DNA of 50,507 nucleotides from Symsagittifera roscoffensis (taxonomy: Eukaryota > Xenacoelomorpha > Acoela > Convolutidae). Each line of letters opens with the position of its first letter. The stretch's first letter is position 1. The DNA lies in NCBI RefSeq assembly GCF_963678635.1, contig NW_026971574.1, positions 1 to 50,507 on the forward strand. The letters run 5' to 3'. The translations under genes and the position numbers were made by a program. This document shows positions 15,131 through 28,316 of the stretch, piece by piece. The notes under the pieces are model-generated. The model saw only the letters and a program-made list of their open reading frames with translations, was not told the origin of the DNA and did not search any database.

Positions 15131-18100
15131 GCGGCATATCCCGCTTATCCCAGGCTCAACACATCATCATCATTTTGAATGGCATATACAACATGATAAA
15201 ATTAACCCTAACTGACGCATACGGAAAGGTAAATTATGACCTAGCACAATAAAAACTTTAAGTATGGTTTTGGAAAAACTGTCCTATGAAAATTGTGAGG
15301 CTATCATGAAAATCACTGGATACTAAGAAAAAATATTTATTGATTTGAAAAAATTCAAACATGTTCAACGGAATTTAGAAGAAGAAACTAAAAAAAATCA
15401 AGGCATCCGCTAAACTGTAAGAATAATTAGGGATTTTGTGACCTCACGACCCGCAGCCAGGCAACCCTTGTTTTGCTTCTTAAAAACTTATTTATTTCCA
15501 CCTACCAATTTGTTAAAATTCGAGAAGGAATGGTTAAATTTTAAAAAGTAAACACGCTATCGAGTCGATACCTTTCGATAAAGTACTTAACAAAAGAATC
15601 ACCATACAGATCCCCTTCGAAGTGCGGAGAAATAGGAAAAAGTAAACACGTCAATTGAATCTAACCAGAGTTATAATTCGCATGTAAATATTTTTTTAAT
15701 TCGCACCAATTATTCCAAAAGTCTAAATAAAAATGAAAAATTTTCCTTGATTATGGATGAAACATTCTTTGTTTGTATAATTTCACTAAAAATTTCTCAA
15801 CGTAATAAATCCCTGGAGACAAGAGGTGCTATCAACAAAAACCCATCTTCACAAAAAAAATATATTTCTGTTTGACGATATCTTATGAAGACGAACGTAT
15901 TTCTGGGATACCGACGTCCCATAAAGATCAGTGTGTAGTCGCAACGTAATACAGCTCAATCTAGGCTAAATTTTTCTCACGCCGCACACAAAAAAATTTT
16001 CATCTAAGCAGAATTTTCATCGAAAAATATACGTGCATTAGTAAAAAAAATCAAATTTAGGCCGACAATCTTTAGACTGATGTTCCTTTTATACACAGCA
16101 TTCGACATCATATACGAACATAAAGCTTCCAGAACTTCTAAAAAAAACGGACACCTTAAGAGACAAATAACTGATCAAAACCTTAGAAGAGTCGATAAAA
16201 CCCACATCTAAAACAAAAAATTAAGTGGAAATTTAAATTAAACCAATAATTACAATCATATGACCGAAGAAAAGGTGTGACATGATATGTTTCCTATCAA
16301 TTTATTTAGTTTTACTCATTATCAAAATGAACTACTAGCATTTATAGGATTTCCTTTTCTCTTTCTGAAAAAAGACTATAGTATGTGCAATATCTAAATT
16401 TGTGTGGTTTTAAGTCTCATTTCTCAAAAACTCAAAGAGCACAATTGAAATACCACACAAAATAACAGAGAAATTTGGAGAAAATTAAAAAGCAAGTTAT
16501 TTTAGCAGGACAAGAAAATGTTTAGAATGCACAAAATAATCATTAGAAAAGTCATTTATCAACTAAAAAATAGAAACCGATACCGCAGAAAACTACACAT
16601 TTACTTAAATAACAGCACCAGCACGTTTACACAATTTATCAAATAATCATTTCTATTCATTTCAACAAACAACTTACAGAACTACATGTTTACATGTTCA
16701 TTAGAATCACGACATCATCAAATCAAGGAACTAAAACGCAGTCTCATCTCATATTTTGCATCTCAGCCTCATATCAACCACCCTTAATGCCCGCACCGGT
16801 ACACAACGCATACTCATGAAACGTTAGTATCCTACTATCTCATATCGATATCTGATCAATCGTCCTTCCTGCTCGCGACTCCTCTGAAGTCCTCATCCTA
16901 GACACTGTAACACTTCCAAAATTTAGCTGGACAACATACCATTTTTCCTCCATTTTTCCTCTTCTAATACTGAACAACAAAACCAACCAGATTCCTACGT
17001 TGACAAACACATTCTCCTCCCTACCCTCTCCTGATAATCATTCCACCACTTCAATGACAGTTTTCAATTTAAAAAATTTCGCAACGCCGAAGAAGATGAA
17101 CTTGTATAACCAGACGTTATCAACCAAATACCGCGTTACAGCTTAAAAACTCAACTAATTTTCCTTTTTCGTCTAAAATTAAACGTTTTAGAGCAAGTAA
17201 ATCAAATAAACCTTCTATCGCACACTACAATCACACAAGTATGCGCTAGAATAACTCTACGACACGGATCCAGCAGTTATCTTGCAATTAACAGAAAGTT
17301 ATTTTCATTTTTTTTAATCGAAACACATTGTATTTTTGACTGAGATATCTACTAGAAATTGTTTGACCATGATCACGTAATTGATCAAGAATTAAAAATG
17401 TTTTACAAAACGTATTCCACTAAATTTGATCATTTTCAATTCACCTTTAATTTTATCGTCACCAAGTTACGCGACAATATTTGCTTGTAAACTAATCTTG
17501 TTCGCACTCAGAGTCGCTACTGCTTCATTCAGAGACACGTTTTACAAATTTACCTCCCATTGAACATTCGTCGTCGATTTTTGTTCATTAATTCAAATTA
17601 AGCCTCAACCTATTTCCTCAATTTTCTTTATTTTATTAAAACATCTTACATTCACGGCTTCCTCTGTAATAATAACCCAGTCCTCCAATATTATTTATTT
17701 TGTACCCTGACCAAGAAAATCCCCATTTAAGACTCTGGACCCATTACTATCTTACACGTTTACATCTAAACTGCACAGGTATATCTTTTAGAAAACAATC
17801 AAATTATCACATTTAACCACCAACTCTACAATCTCATTTAAATTACTCGCCCTGAACCCACTGTCCCTTCCGAGGAATTGAAAATAAATTGCGCAATCAA
17901 ACTTCTTTGGTCACCCATACGAACTGAAAAGGTAAATAACATGCCTGCAAAACTTCGTAGGCAATCACACATGATTGTAACTAACTTCCCCATAAGGTTT
18001 TTCTCTGACCCCGACCCACGTAAACAAGAATTGTTGATTTTTTTCTAAGTAATTTTTATTAACTCATTCAGTTTTTTTACATGAGCGTTTCACCAATTTT

Positions 18101-18850
18101 TTTTGAGGTTGAACTAAAAGTTTCTGAACAACAAAATAAAAAAAAATGATTTTTTTTATTTCAAAATGAATCAAGCTAAAAACTTGCTGTACATTCACCA
18201 AAAGTTCATGCAGTAAAGGTCCTATACATGTAAGAAGTTGAAATAGAATTTTGAATTCAGGTAAGAACTATTCTTTCAATATGTTCTTTGATTTTTAAAC
18301 TTCCCAATTTGAAAGTTTACTCACCCTGAATTTCATGCCTTCTTTTCCAAAATATTGCGTATATTTCCACAATGATGTTTGTGAATAAAAGAATTTCTAC
18401 TTTGACACAGTACCTGAAAGGAACTTTAATTTGCTTCACAAGTTTTAATTGATCCCTAAACCAGGTTGGAATGATGAAATAGAGCTAAACAAGCATAACC
18501 AACGCCGATTACTGATACCATTGAAGGAAAAACATGTACGGTAAAGTCTCACCGATTCGTATTGGACAAAGTTTTCTTTTGAAGCTCAAATAAAAAACTT
18601 TCAAAAAACTTGAATTTTGGTTCATTTCAAACTTATCTCAAACCAAATTTAAATTGTTTTTGGTTAAAAAACCAATCGTAAAAACAAAACAAAAAAACAT
18701 CTGAAATAAAAGAAAACACATGCAATAAAGAATCAGCTTTCAAATAACCGCTTTTGCAATTCTAATCAAAGAAGTTAAAAACTAAAACCGAAATAACTAA
18801 ACTGTGCAGATACAAACTATGTATAAAATAGTTTCCATTAATTTTCACAG
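14251..18850 (+). repeat. 4.6-kb segmental repeat, copy U1
   Basis: Begins at TTTTGCAAAAC...AACTATTGGTTAG (14251) and ends where the same junction recurs at 18851. Ordered landmarks shared with U2 and U3 are the ACTAGTAACTTTACAACACC block (14662), GTGACCTCACGAC (15440), the CGTCCCATAA block (15912), CTATAGTATGTGCAATATC (16374), GGATCCAGCAGTTATC (17264), CTTCGTAGGCAATCACAC (17954) and GCAGATACAAACTAT (18805). It lacks about 600 bp present in U2 after 16770. There is no intact gene. Several short plus-strand frames survive, for example 14898-15116. Confidence 0.9.
14898..15116 (+). pseudogene. Short frame kept in three repeat copies (72 aa in U1)
   Basis: Frame NYTVPKCKLYLENNQT... with no recognised domain. 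The homologous frames are 19546-19728 in U2 (shortened by an extra T in the TTTTTACAAAA run) and 24262-24447 in U3, where the first residues read MNYTAPNCKLNLENKQT. The same stretch also recurs, more diverged, in the 1-kb ladder. The peptide is rich in Ser, Thr, Asn and Pro with FSSxLPETLSLP. It is likely part of a decayed retroelement reading frame. Function unknown. Confidence 0.3.
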
Positions 18851-21800
18851 TCTTGTTTTGTAAAAACGAAAACTATTGGTTAGTTATATTTTTACAATCG
18901 ATTTTCTGGACTATCATACAGTTGTGTCTTTTCTAATTGACATCACTTATTTTTTCATACTTTTTCGAACAATTCCAATTTACAGTTCACAGCAACCCAT
19001 TCGCACACACAGCACTACAAGATATCCTTCTAACTTACTACAATTACGAAAATAACCATCAAGAACTTCTAGTATAAACGTAATGATACCCAGTAGCACA
19101 ATGCGAATCGGAACTTCAACCAAAGGAAAAAATAGTTACCTTAATAGCAAGTACTAAGGCAATTTTTTTTACTTCTTTAGTCTTCATCAGAAAAAATATG
19201 TCTAGCACGTCATAACGATCCGTTATCAGAAAGTTTTATCTCCACTCGCCATTATCACATTATTGAAATAGATATCGACATCATAGTCAACACAAAAGAC
19301 CCCGACGAACTAGTAACTTTACAACACCACGCATACAATTTAACATTCGCTCACCGCCAACATCTTTCACTTCCTCAACTATAAAAAACAACTATGGAAA
19401 ACTCCCCATCTACAAGTATGAGTTCGCCACAAAGTGCAACAAATCTATAATCTGATTTGCCAGGATTGACACAAAAACCAGAGAAAAAAAACAAAATAAA
19501 ACCCGTTTAACATCGCCAAACCCTTCAAAAAGTCTTCCGTGATGGTTGAACTACACAGTTCCAAAGTGCAAACTAAACCTACAGAACAACCAAACTAAAC
19601 TTTCATCTATCAATTTTTCATCATTCCTACCAGAAACCTTTTCCTTGCCACCAACACAATCAAAAACAATTATTTTATCTCTAAGTGGTTTTTACAAAAA
19701 TTTACAACAATATCTCAATAATATATAATCAAGATCCCCCAAAACAAAAACTACACTGAAACTTAGATTTGAGTAAATCCGCGGCATATCCCTCTTATCC
19801 CAGGCTCAACGCATCATCATCAGTTTGAATGGCATATATATCATGATAAAGTTAACCCTAACTAAGAGTAACTTATGACCTAGCACAATAAAAATTTCAA
19901 ACTAATGTCCTATGAAAATTGTGAAGCTATCATGAAAATCACTGGATAAGAAGAAAAAAGGTTTCTTGAATGAAACAATTTGAACACGTTCATTACGGAG
20001 TTTAGAAGACGAAACTAAAAAAACCAAGGCATCCGCTAAACTGTAAGAATAATTAGGGTTATTGTGACCTCACGACTCGCAACCAGGCAACCCTTGTTTT
20101 GCCTTCTAAAAACTAATTTATTTCCACATACCAGTTTGTTAAAATTCGAGAAGGAATGATTAAATTTTAAAAATTAAACACGCTTTAGAGTCGATACTAT
20201 TCGATAAAAGACACAACAACAGAATCAGCATACAGATCCCCTTCGAATTGCAGGAGAAATAGGAAAAAGTAAACACGTCAATCGAATCTAACCAGAGTTA
20301 TAATTCGCACGTAACAATTTGTTATAATTCGCACCAAATATTTCAAAAGCCTGGATAAAAATGAAAAAAATTTCTTGATTACGGATGAAACATTCTTTGT
20401 TTGTACATTTTCACTAAACATTTGTCACCATAATATATCCCTGGAGACAAGAGGTGCTATCAAGAAAAACCAATCTTCTCTAAAAATAAATTTTATTTTT
20501 TGACGATATTTTATGAAGACGAACGTATTTCTGGGATTTCGACATCCCATAAGGATCAGTGTGTAGTCACAACGTAATACAGCTCAATCTACACGATTTA
20601 AGTTTTTCTCACGACGCACGCCAAAAAATGCCGCCCTAAACAAAAATTTCATCAAAAAATATACGTACATTAGTTAAAAAATCAAATTTAGGCCGACAAT
20701 CTTTAGACTGATGTTCTTTTTATACACGGCATTCGACATCATATACGAACATAAAGCTTCCAAGAACTTCTAATAAAAACGTCACCTTACAAAGACAAAT
20801 CACTGATCAAAACCTTAGCAGAGTCAATGAAACACTGGTTTCTCAGACATCTAAAACAGAAATTTAAGTGGAAATTTAATTTATACCATTGATAACAATC
20901 ATATGGCTGGAGCAAAAAGGTGCGACGTGATATGTTTCCTATCAATTTATTTAATTTTACTCATAATCAAAAAGAACTACTAGCATTTATCGAATGGCCT
21001 TTTCTCTTTCTGAAAAAAGACTATAGAATATGCAATATCTAATTTTGTGGTGTTTTTAGGTTCACTTCTCAAAATCGCAAAGAACACATTTGAAATACAA
21101 CACAAGAGAATAAAAGTTAGAGAATAATAGAGGATAATAGATAGAGAATAATAGAAAAATTATTCATTAGAATCACGACATCATCAAATCAAGGAACTAA
21201 AACACAGTCTCATCTCGTATTTTGCATCTCAGCCTCAAGACACTGATAAAACAAAAAATAAAATAGAAACCCCTCACGGTTGTTTTTTCATTAAACGACA
21301 CGGCTGTGCACTTACGATGAGCCGCCAAATTGAATATCTACGTCGCTGTTTCTCCTTTTTAGCCACTCTCCAACGAAAACAACCTGTATATTCCGTTTCT
21401 GTTATCACATATTCTCCCTTGCCAGATTTTAGTCTCAGTTTTCAAATTTCCCACCAAATTGATCATACATGCATTTTGATTATTCAATTCAAACCGTTTT
21501 TCACACACATTATTCTCTAAGCAACACCGCATTGACAACCCTGACAAGCTTCTCGACTCAAGACCGTGTTCCACAACTGACTACTCACAACCACAATTAC
21601 TCCAATAAAATCATTAGTCCCTGTAACAAGTTTCTCAACTTCCAAACCCTCCTATACAGACGCAACCACAAACAATTCCCTTTCTTTAAAACTTTAAATT
21701 CTAGTAATCTACTGATACCTCCATCCTCATGACAATTGACCAGCTAGAATACGACCACGATCATCAGCAACAAACTGAAAATACTGACCGCCTTCTCTTA

Positions 21801-23597
21801 ATCTATCAACTAAAACACACAGTCTTATCATCAGATATCTGTATCAAGCACCCGTAATGCCCGCATCCATGCACAACGCATCCTCATGAAACCTTATTAT
21901 CCAACTATCTCATATCGATATCTGATCAATCATAATTCATGCTCGCCACTCCTCTGAAACCTCACAAGACACTATAACACTTCCTAAATTTAGATGGACA
22001 ATACCATTGTTCCTCCATTTTTCCTCTTCTAATACTGAACAACAAAACCAACCAGATTCCTACGTTGACAAACACATTCTCCTCCCTACACTCTCCTGGT
22101 AATCATTCCACCACTTCAATGACAGTTTTAAATAAAAAAATTTCGCAACGCCGAAGAAGATGAACTTGTATAACCAGACTTCATCAACCAACTACCGCGT
22201 TACAGCTTAAAAACTTAACTAATTTTCGTTTTTCGTATAAAACTAAACGTTTTAAAGCAAGTAAATCAAATCAATTTTCTATAACACTGTACAATCACAC
22301 AATTATGCGCTAGAATAACGTTTTGACACGGATCCAGCAGTTATCTCGCAATTAACAGAAAGTATTTTTTTTGTTTTATCGAAACAGATTGTATTTTTGA
22401 CTTAGATAACAACTACAAAATGTTTGACCATGATCACGTAATTGCTACTGCTTCATTCAGAGACACGTTTTAAAAATCTCCCTCTCACTGAATCATCTTC
22501 ATCGATTTTTGTTCAATAATTCGATTTACGCCCCAACCTATTTCCTCAATTTTCTTTACGTTATATGAAAATCTTACTTTCACGGACGGCTTCCTCTGTA
22601 AAAATGCTCCAGTCCTCCAATATTATATATTTTGTCCCCTGACCAAGAAAATCCCTATTTAAGACTCTGGACTTATTACTATCTTACACGATTGCATCTA
22701 ACCTGAACAGATATAACTTTAAGAAAACAATCAAATTATCCACATTTAACCACAAACTCTATAACCTCATTTAAATTACTCACCATGAACCCACTGTACC
22801 TTCCGATGAATTGAAAAAAAAATCTTCAATCAAACTTCTTTGGTCACCCTTACGAACTGAAAAGGTAAATAACATGCCTGCAAAACTTCGTAGGCAACCA
22901 CACAAGACAACTAACTTCCCCAAAAGGTTTTTCTCTGACCCCGACCCACGAAAACATGAATTGGTGATTTTTTTCTAATCAAATTTCATTAAATTATTCA
23001 CTTTTTTTAGATGAGCGTTTCACCAATTTCTTTTGAGATTTAACAAAAAATTTCTGGACAACAAAATAAAAAAATGATTTTTTATATTTCAAAAAGAACA
23101 AAGCTATAAAATTGCTGTAAATTCACTAAATCACGTAAAATTTCATACGTAGCAGTAAAATTCAAAAATTTATGCAGTAACGGTCCTATATATGTAAGAA
23201 GTTATAATTGAATTTTGAATTAAGGTAAGAACTATTCTTTTATTATGTTCTTTGTTTTTCAAAATTTCCAATTTGAAAGTTTACTCAGACTGGATTTCTT
23301 GCCTTCTTTTCCAAAATATTTCCAAAATATGAAGCTCAAATGAAAAAAATTTTCCAAAGAACTTTTGGTTCATTTCAAACCTATCTTAAACCAAATTTTA
23401 ATCGTTTTTGATAAAAACCCAATCGTAAGAACAATACAAAAATAAATCTGAAAGAAAAGAAAACACATACAATTAAAGAATCAGCTTTCAAATAACCGCT
23501 TTTGCAAATCTAACCAAAGAAGATGAAAACTAAAACCGAAATAACTAAACTGTGCAGATACAAACTATGTAAAATAGTTTCCAATAAAATTCTCAGA
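18851..23597 (+). repeat. 4.7-kb segmental repeat, copy U2
   Basis: Direct repeat of U1 (offsets about 4,600-4,750 bp) with the same landmark order: the ACTAGTAACTTTACAACACC block (19309), GTGACCTCACGAC (20064), GGATCCAGCAGTTATC (22329), CTTCGTAGGCAACCACAC (22886) and GCAGATACAAACTATG (23552). It contains the most complete version of the middle, including about 600 bp (21237-21835) missing from U1 and mostly missing from U3. It lacks part of the U1 3' end near 18360-18570. The copies differ by many point changes and indels, so the duplication is not recent. Confidence 0.9.
21317..21520 (+). pseudogene. Frame of unknown function in U2, also present in U3
   Basis: ATG frame MSRQIEYLRRCFSFLATLQR..., 67 aa, ending in a hydrophobic stretch with HTCILIIQFKPFFTHIIL. 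The U3 homologue at 26187-26405 begins MSRQIESIRRCFSFLATLQR and is open for 72 residues. Both copies remain open over about 65 codons despite more than ten substitutions, but two copies are too few to claim selection. An overlapping frame in U2 (21469-21732) contains RRNHKQFPFFKTLN. No domain recognised. It could be a fragment of a third retroelement ORF. Confidence 0.3.
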
Positions 23598-26500
23598 TTT
23601 GTTTTGTAAAAACAAAATTTATTGGTTAGACATATTTTTACAATCCTATTTTTGGACTATCATACAATTGTGTCTTTTCTAATTGACATGATTTAAAGTT
23701 TCATACTTTTTCGAAAAAATCCAAATTACAGTTCACAGCAACCTATTCGCACACACAGCACTAAAAGATATTCTTCTATAACACTACAGTTACGAAAACA
23801 ACCATTAAGAACATACCGTATAAACCTCAACCTCAACCAAAGAAAAAAAAATAGTTACCTTAATACCAAGTACTAAGGCAATTTTTTTTTCTTCTTTACT
23901 CTTCATCAGTACAATTATGTCTAGCACGTCATAACAATCCGTTATCAGAAAATTTTAACTCCATTCGCCATTATCACAAGGTTGAAATAGATCTCGAAAT
24001 CATAGTCAACACAAAGGACCCCGACGAACTAGTAACTTTACAACACCACGCATACAATTTAACATTCGCTCACCGCCAACATCTTCCACTTTCTCAATCA
24101 TATCAACAACTATGGAAAACTCCCCCTCTACAAGTATGAGTTCGCCACAAAGTAAAACAAACCTATTATCTGATTGCCAGGCTTGACGCAAAAGTCAGAA
24201 AAAAAAACAAAATGAAACCCCTTTAACATCTCCAAACCCTTCAAAAAGTCTTCTGTGATGGATGATGAACTACACAGCTCCAAACTGCAAGCTAAACCTA
24301 GAAAACAAACAAACTAATCTTTCATCTATCAACTTTTCATCATCCCTACCAGAAACACTTTCTTTACCATCAACACAATCAAAAATAATTATTTTTATCT
24401 CTAAGTGGTTTTACATAACTTTACAAGAATATCTCAAAAATATATAATCAAGATCTCCAAAACAAAAACTACACTGAAACTTAGATTGGAGTAAATCCGC
24501 GGCATATCCCGCTTATCCCAGGCTCAATACATCATCATCAATTTGAATGGCATATACAACATGATAAAATTAACCCTAACTGGCGCATACGGAAGAGTAA
24601 CTTAGGACCTAGCACAATAAAAAATTTTAAAAAATGGTAATGAAAAAATGTTCCAATGAAAACTGTGAAGCTATCATGAAATTCACTGGATACTAAGAAA
24701 AAAGGTTTCTTGATTTGAAACAATTTAAACACGTTCAACGGAATTTAGAAGACAAAACTAGAATAATATGGTTATTGTGACCTCAGGACCTGCAACCAGG
24801 CAACCCTTGTTGTGCTTCCTAAAAACTTATTTATTTCCACCTACCAATTTGTTAAAATTCGAGAAGGAATGGTGGAATTTTAAAAAATAAACACGCTATA
24901 GAGTCGATACCATTCGATAAAGTACACAACAAAAGAATCAGCATACAGATCCCCTTCGAAGTGCAGGAAATAGGAAAAAGTTAACACGTCAATCGAATCT
25001 AACCAGAGTTAAAATTCGCATGTAAAAATTTGTTATAATTCGCACCAAATATTCCAAAAGCCTTGATAAAAATGAAAAAGTTTCCTTGATTACGGATGAA
25101 AAATTCTTTGTTTGTGCACTTTCACTAAAAAATTCTCACCATAATATATCCCTGGAGACTAGAGGTGCTATCAACAAAAACCCATCTTCTCAAAAATTTC
25201 TTTTTGACGATATCTTATGAAGACGAGCGTTTTTCTGGGATACCGACGTCCCATAAGGATCAGTGTGTAGTCACAACGTAATACAGCTCAATCTAGACTA
25301 AGTTTTTCTCACGCCGCACGCCATAAACATGCCGCCCTAAACAAAAACTTCATCGAAAAATATACGTACATTAGTTAAAAAATCAAATTTAGGCCGACAG
25401 TCTTTAGACTGATGTTCCTTTTATACACGGCATTCGACATCATATACGAACATAAAGCTTCCAAGAACTTCTAATAAAAACGGACACCTTAAAAAGACAA
25501 ATAACTGATCAAAACCTTAGGAGAGTCGATAAAACACACTTTTCTCAGACATCTAAAACAGAAATTTAAGTGGAAATTTAAATTATACTATTGATAATAA
25601 TCATAATGACTGGAGAAAAAAGGTGTGACGTGATATGTTTCCTATCAAATTTTTTAGTTTTAGTCATAATCAAAACGAACTACTAGCAATTATCGGATGG
25701 CCTTTTCTCTTTCTGAAAAAAGACTATAGTATGTGCAATATCTAAATTTGTGGTGTTTTTAGTCTCATTTCTCAAAATCTCAAAAAGCACATTTGAAATA
25801 CAACACAAGTTAACAGAGAATAACAGAGGAAATTAAAAGTTTAATTTATCAGGACTTTTTGAATTTTAAAACGTTTAAGATGCACAAATTAATCATTAGA
25901 AAGGTAATTTATCAACTAAAAAACGAAACCGATACCGCAGAAAACGACTTAAATAACAGCACCAGCACGTTTACACAATTTATCAAATCGTAATCAATTG
26001 TATATACTTCAGCAAACAACTAACAGAACTAAATGTTCATTAGAATCACGACTTCATCAAGTCAATGAGCTAAAACGCAGTCTCATCTCACAATTCTATC
26101 TCAGCCTCAAGACACCGATGAAACAAAAAAAGAAATAGAAACCCCTCTTGAAATTTTTTTTCCTTAAAACACGCTGAACACTTACGATGAGCCGCCAAAT
26201 TGAATCTATTCGTCGCTGTTTCTCCTTTTTAGCCACTCTCCAACGACAACAACCTGTGTTTTCCGTTTCGGTTATCACTTATTCTTCCCTGCCAGATTTT
26301 ATTCTCAGTTTTCAACCTTCCCACCAAATTCATCTTACATGCACCTTGATTATTCTATTCAAACCGTTTTTCACACACATTCTCCTCCCTACCCTCTCCT
26401 GGTAATCATTGCTCCACTTCAATGACAGTTTTAAATAAAAACTTTTCGCAACACCGAGGAAGATGAACTTGTATAACCAGACTTCATCAACCAACTACCG

Positions 26501-28005
26501 CGTTACAGCTTAAAAATTTAACTAATTTTCGAGTTTCGTATAAAACTAAACGTTTTAAAGCAATTAAATCAAATCAATTTTCTATCACACTGTACAATCA
26601 CACAATCATGCGCTAGAATAACGTTTTGACACGGATCCAGCAGTTATCTCGCAATTAACAGAAAGTATTTTTTTTGTTTTATCGAAACAGATTGTATTTT
26701 TGACTTAGATAACAACTACAAAATGTTTGACCATGATCATGTAATTGCTACTGTTTCATTCAGAGACACATTTTACGAATCTCCTTCTCACTGAATCAAT
26801 GTCATTAAATTTTGTTCATTAAATCAAATTACGCCTCAACCTATTTCCTCAATTTTCTTTATTTCATTAAGACCAACAAAATCCCCAATTAAGACTCTGG
26901 GCCCTTTACTGTCTTACACGATTACATCTAACCTGAACATATACAACTTTTAGAAAACAATCAAATTATCACTTTTAACCACAAACTTTATAACCTCATT
27001 TAAATTAATCACCATGAACGTACTGTTCCTCTCGAGGAATTGAAACTAATTTGCGCAATCAAACTTCTTTGGTCATCCTTACGAACTTAAAAGGTAAATA
27101 ACATGCCTGCAAAACTTCGTAGGCAATCACACAAAACTTCCCCAAAAGGTTTTTCTCTGACCCCTTCCCACGTAAACATGAATTGGTGATTTTTTTCTAA
27201 CTAATTTTCATTAACTCATTCACTTTTTTAGATGAGCGTTTCACCAATTCCTTTTGAGATTTAACTATAAGTTTCTGAACAACAAAATAAAAAAAACTGA
27301 TCTTTTTCATTTCAAAATGAATAAAGTTTGCTGTACTTTCACCAAATGACGTAAAATTTCATACGTAGCAGTGAAATTTGAAAGTTCATGCAGTAAAGAT
27401 CGTATACATGTAAGAAAATAAAATGGATTTTTGAATTCAGATAAGAACTATTCTTTCAATAAGTTCTTTGTTTTTTAAACTTCCCATTTAAAAGTTTAAT
27501 CCCCCTGCATTTCATGCCTTCTTTTCCAAAATTTTACGTATGTTTCCACAATGATGTATGCAAATGAATAAATTTCTACTTTGATATAGTAAGTGAAAAG
27601 AACGTTAATTTGCATCACAAGTTTAATTATTCCCTGGAAGGAGTAATTCGAGCTAAACATGCACAACCAACGCAGATTACTAATACCAACGCAGGAAAAA
27701 CATGTACAGTAAAGTCTTACCGATTCGTATTGGACAAATTTTTCTTTTGAAGCTCAAATAAACAGAATTTTTTAAGGAAAACTTGAATTTTGGTTCATTT
27801 CAAACTTTATTCAAACCAAAGCTAAATTGTTTTTGATGAAAAAATCAATCGTATGAACAGAACAAATAAATATCTGAAATAAAAGAAAACACATACATAA
27901 AAGAATCAGCTTTAAATTAACCGCTTTTGCGAATCTAACCAAAGAAGATCAAAACTAAAACCGAAATAACTAAATTGTGCAGATACAAACTACGTAAAAC
28001 GTAAA
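23598..28005 (+). repeat. 4.4-kb segmental repeat, copy U3
   Basis: Third direct copy, starting at the GTTTTGTAAAAAC...ATTGGTTAGAC junction and ending about 28005, just after the GCAGATACAAACTACG landmark. It carries the 5' part of the segment absent from U1 (26187-26405) but jumps at CACACACATTCTCCTCCC (about 26377) past roughly 690 bp present in U2. It retains the 3' segment around 27540-27720 that U2 lost. The three copies are therefore mosaics of presence and absence, as expected from repeated unequal exchange. Confidence 0.9.
26187..26405 (+). pseudogene. U3 homologue of the 21317 frame
   Basis: 72-aa frame starting MSRQIESIRRCFSFLATLQR, parallel to the U2 frame. It is fused at about 26377 to a downstream segment (LLPTLSW end) by the deletion that distinguishes U3 from U2. 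No recognised domain. It sits inside a decayed repeat unit, so a functional protein is unlikely. Confidence 0.28.
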
Positions 28006-28316
28006 AAAAATTAAGTGCAAAAGAAAGCAGCTGCAAAAAAGATACGAAACTCGACGGCATTGCGACTGTGATTTGGAACAATTTTTAGTTTTGCCTGCCG
28101 CAGTCACATAAAATGCAGGATAAAACGTAAGGAGGCATTATAACTCTATAAGTATCCATTGAACAAGAACAACGGTCAAATCGATACTGAATTCAAAAAA
28201 CATGGAACTTGAGTTTTTGTCAACTGGATCTTCAATCAGAAAGGAAAAAATTTCGTCACATCATTAACACGAATCTGCAACCTCCATACGATACCTTGCC
28301 TCTTCACACATGTTAG
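28006..28316. other. Segment between U3 and U4 with no match found
   Basis: About 310 bp (CAGCTGCAAAAAAGATACG to CACACATGTTAGTCG) that I could not match to the other repeat units. It is less AT-rich than its surroundings and contains no frame longer than about 40 codons. It may be a piece of the repeat unit deleted from all other copies. Confidence 0.4.
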
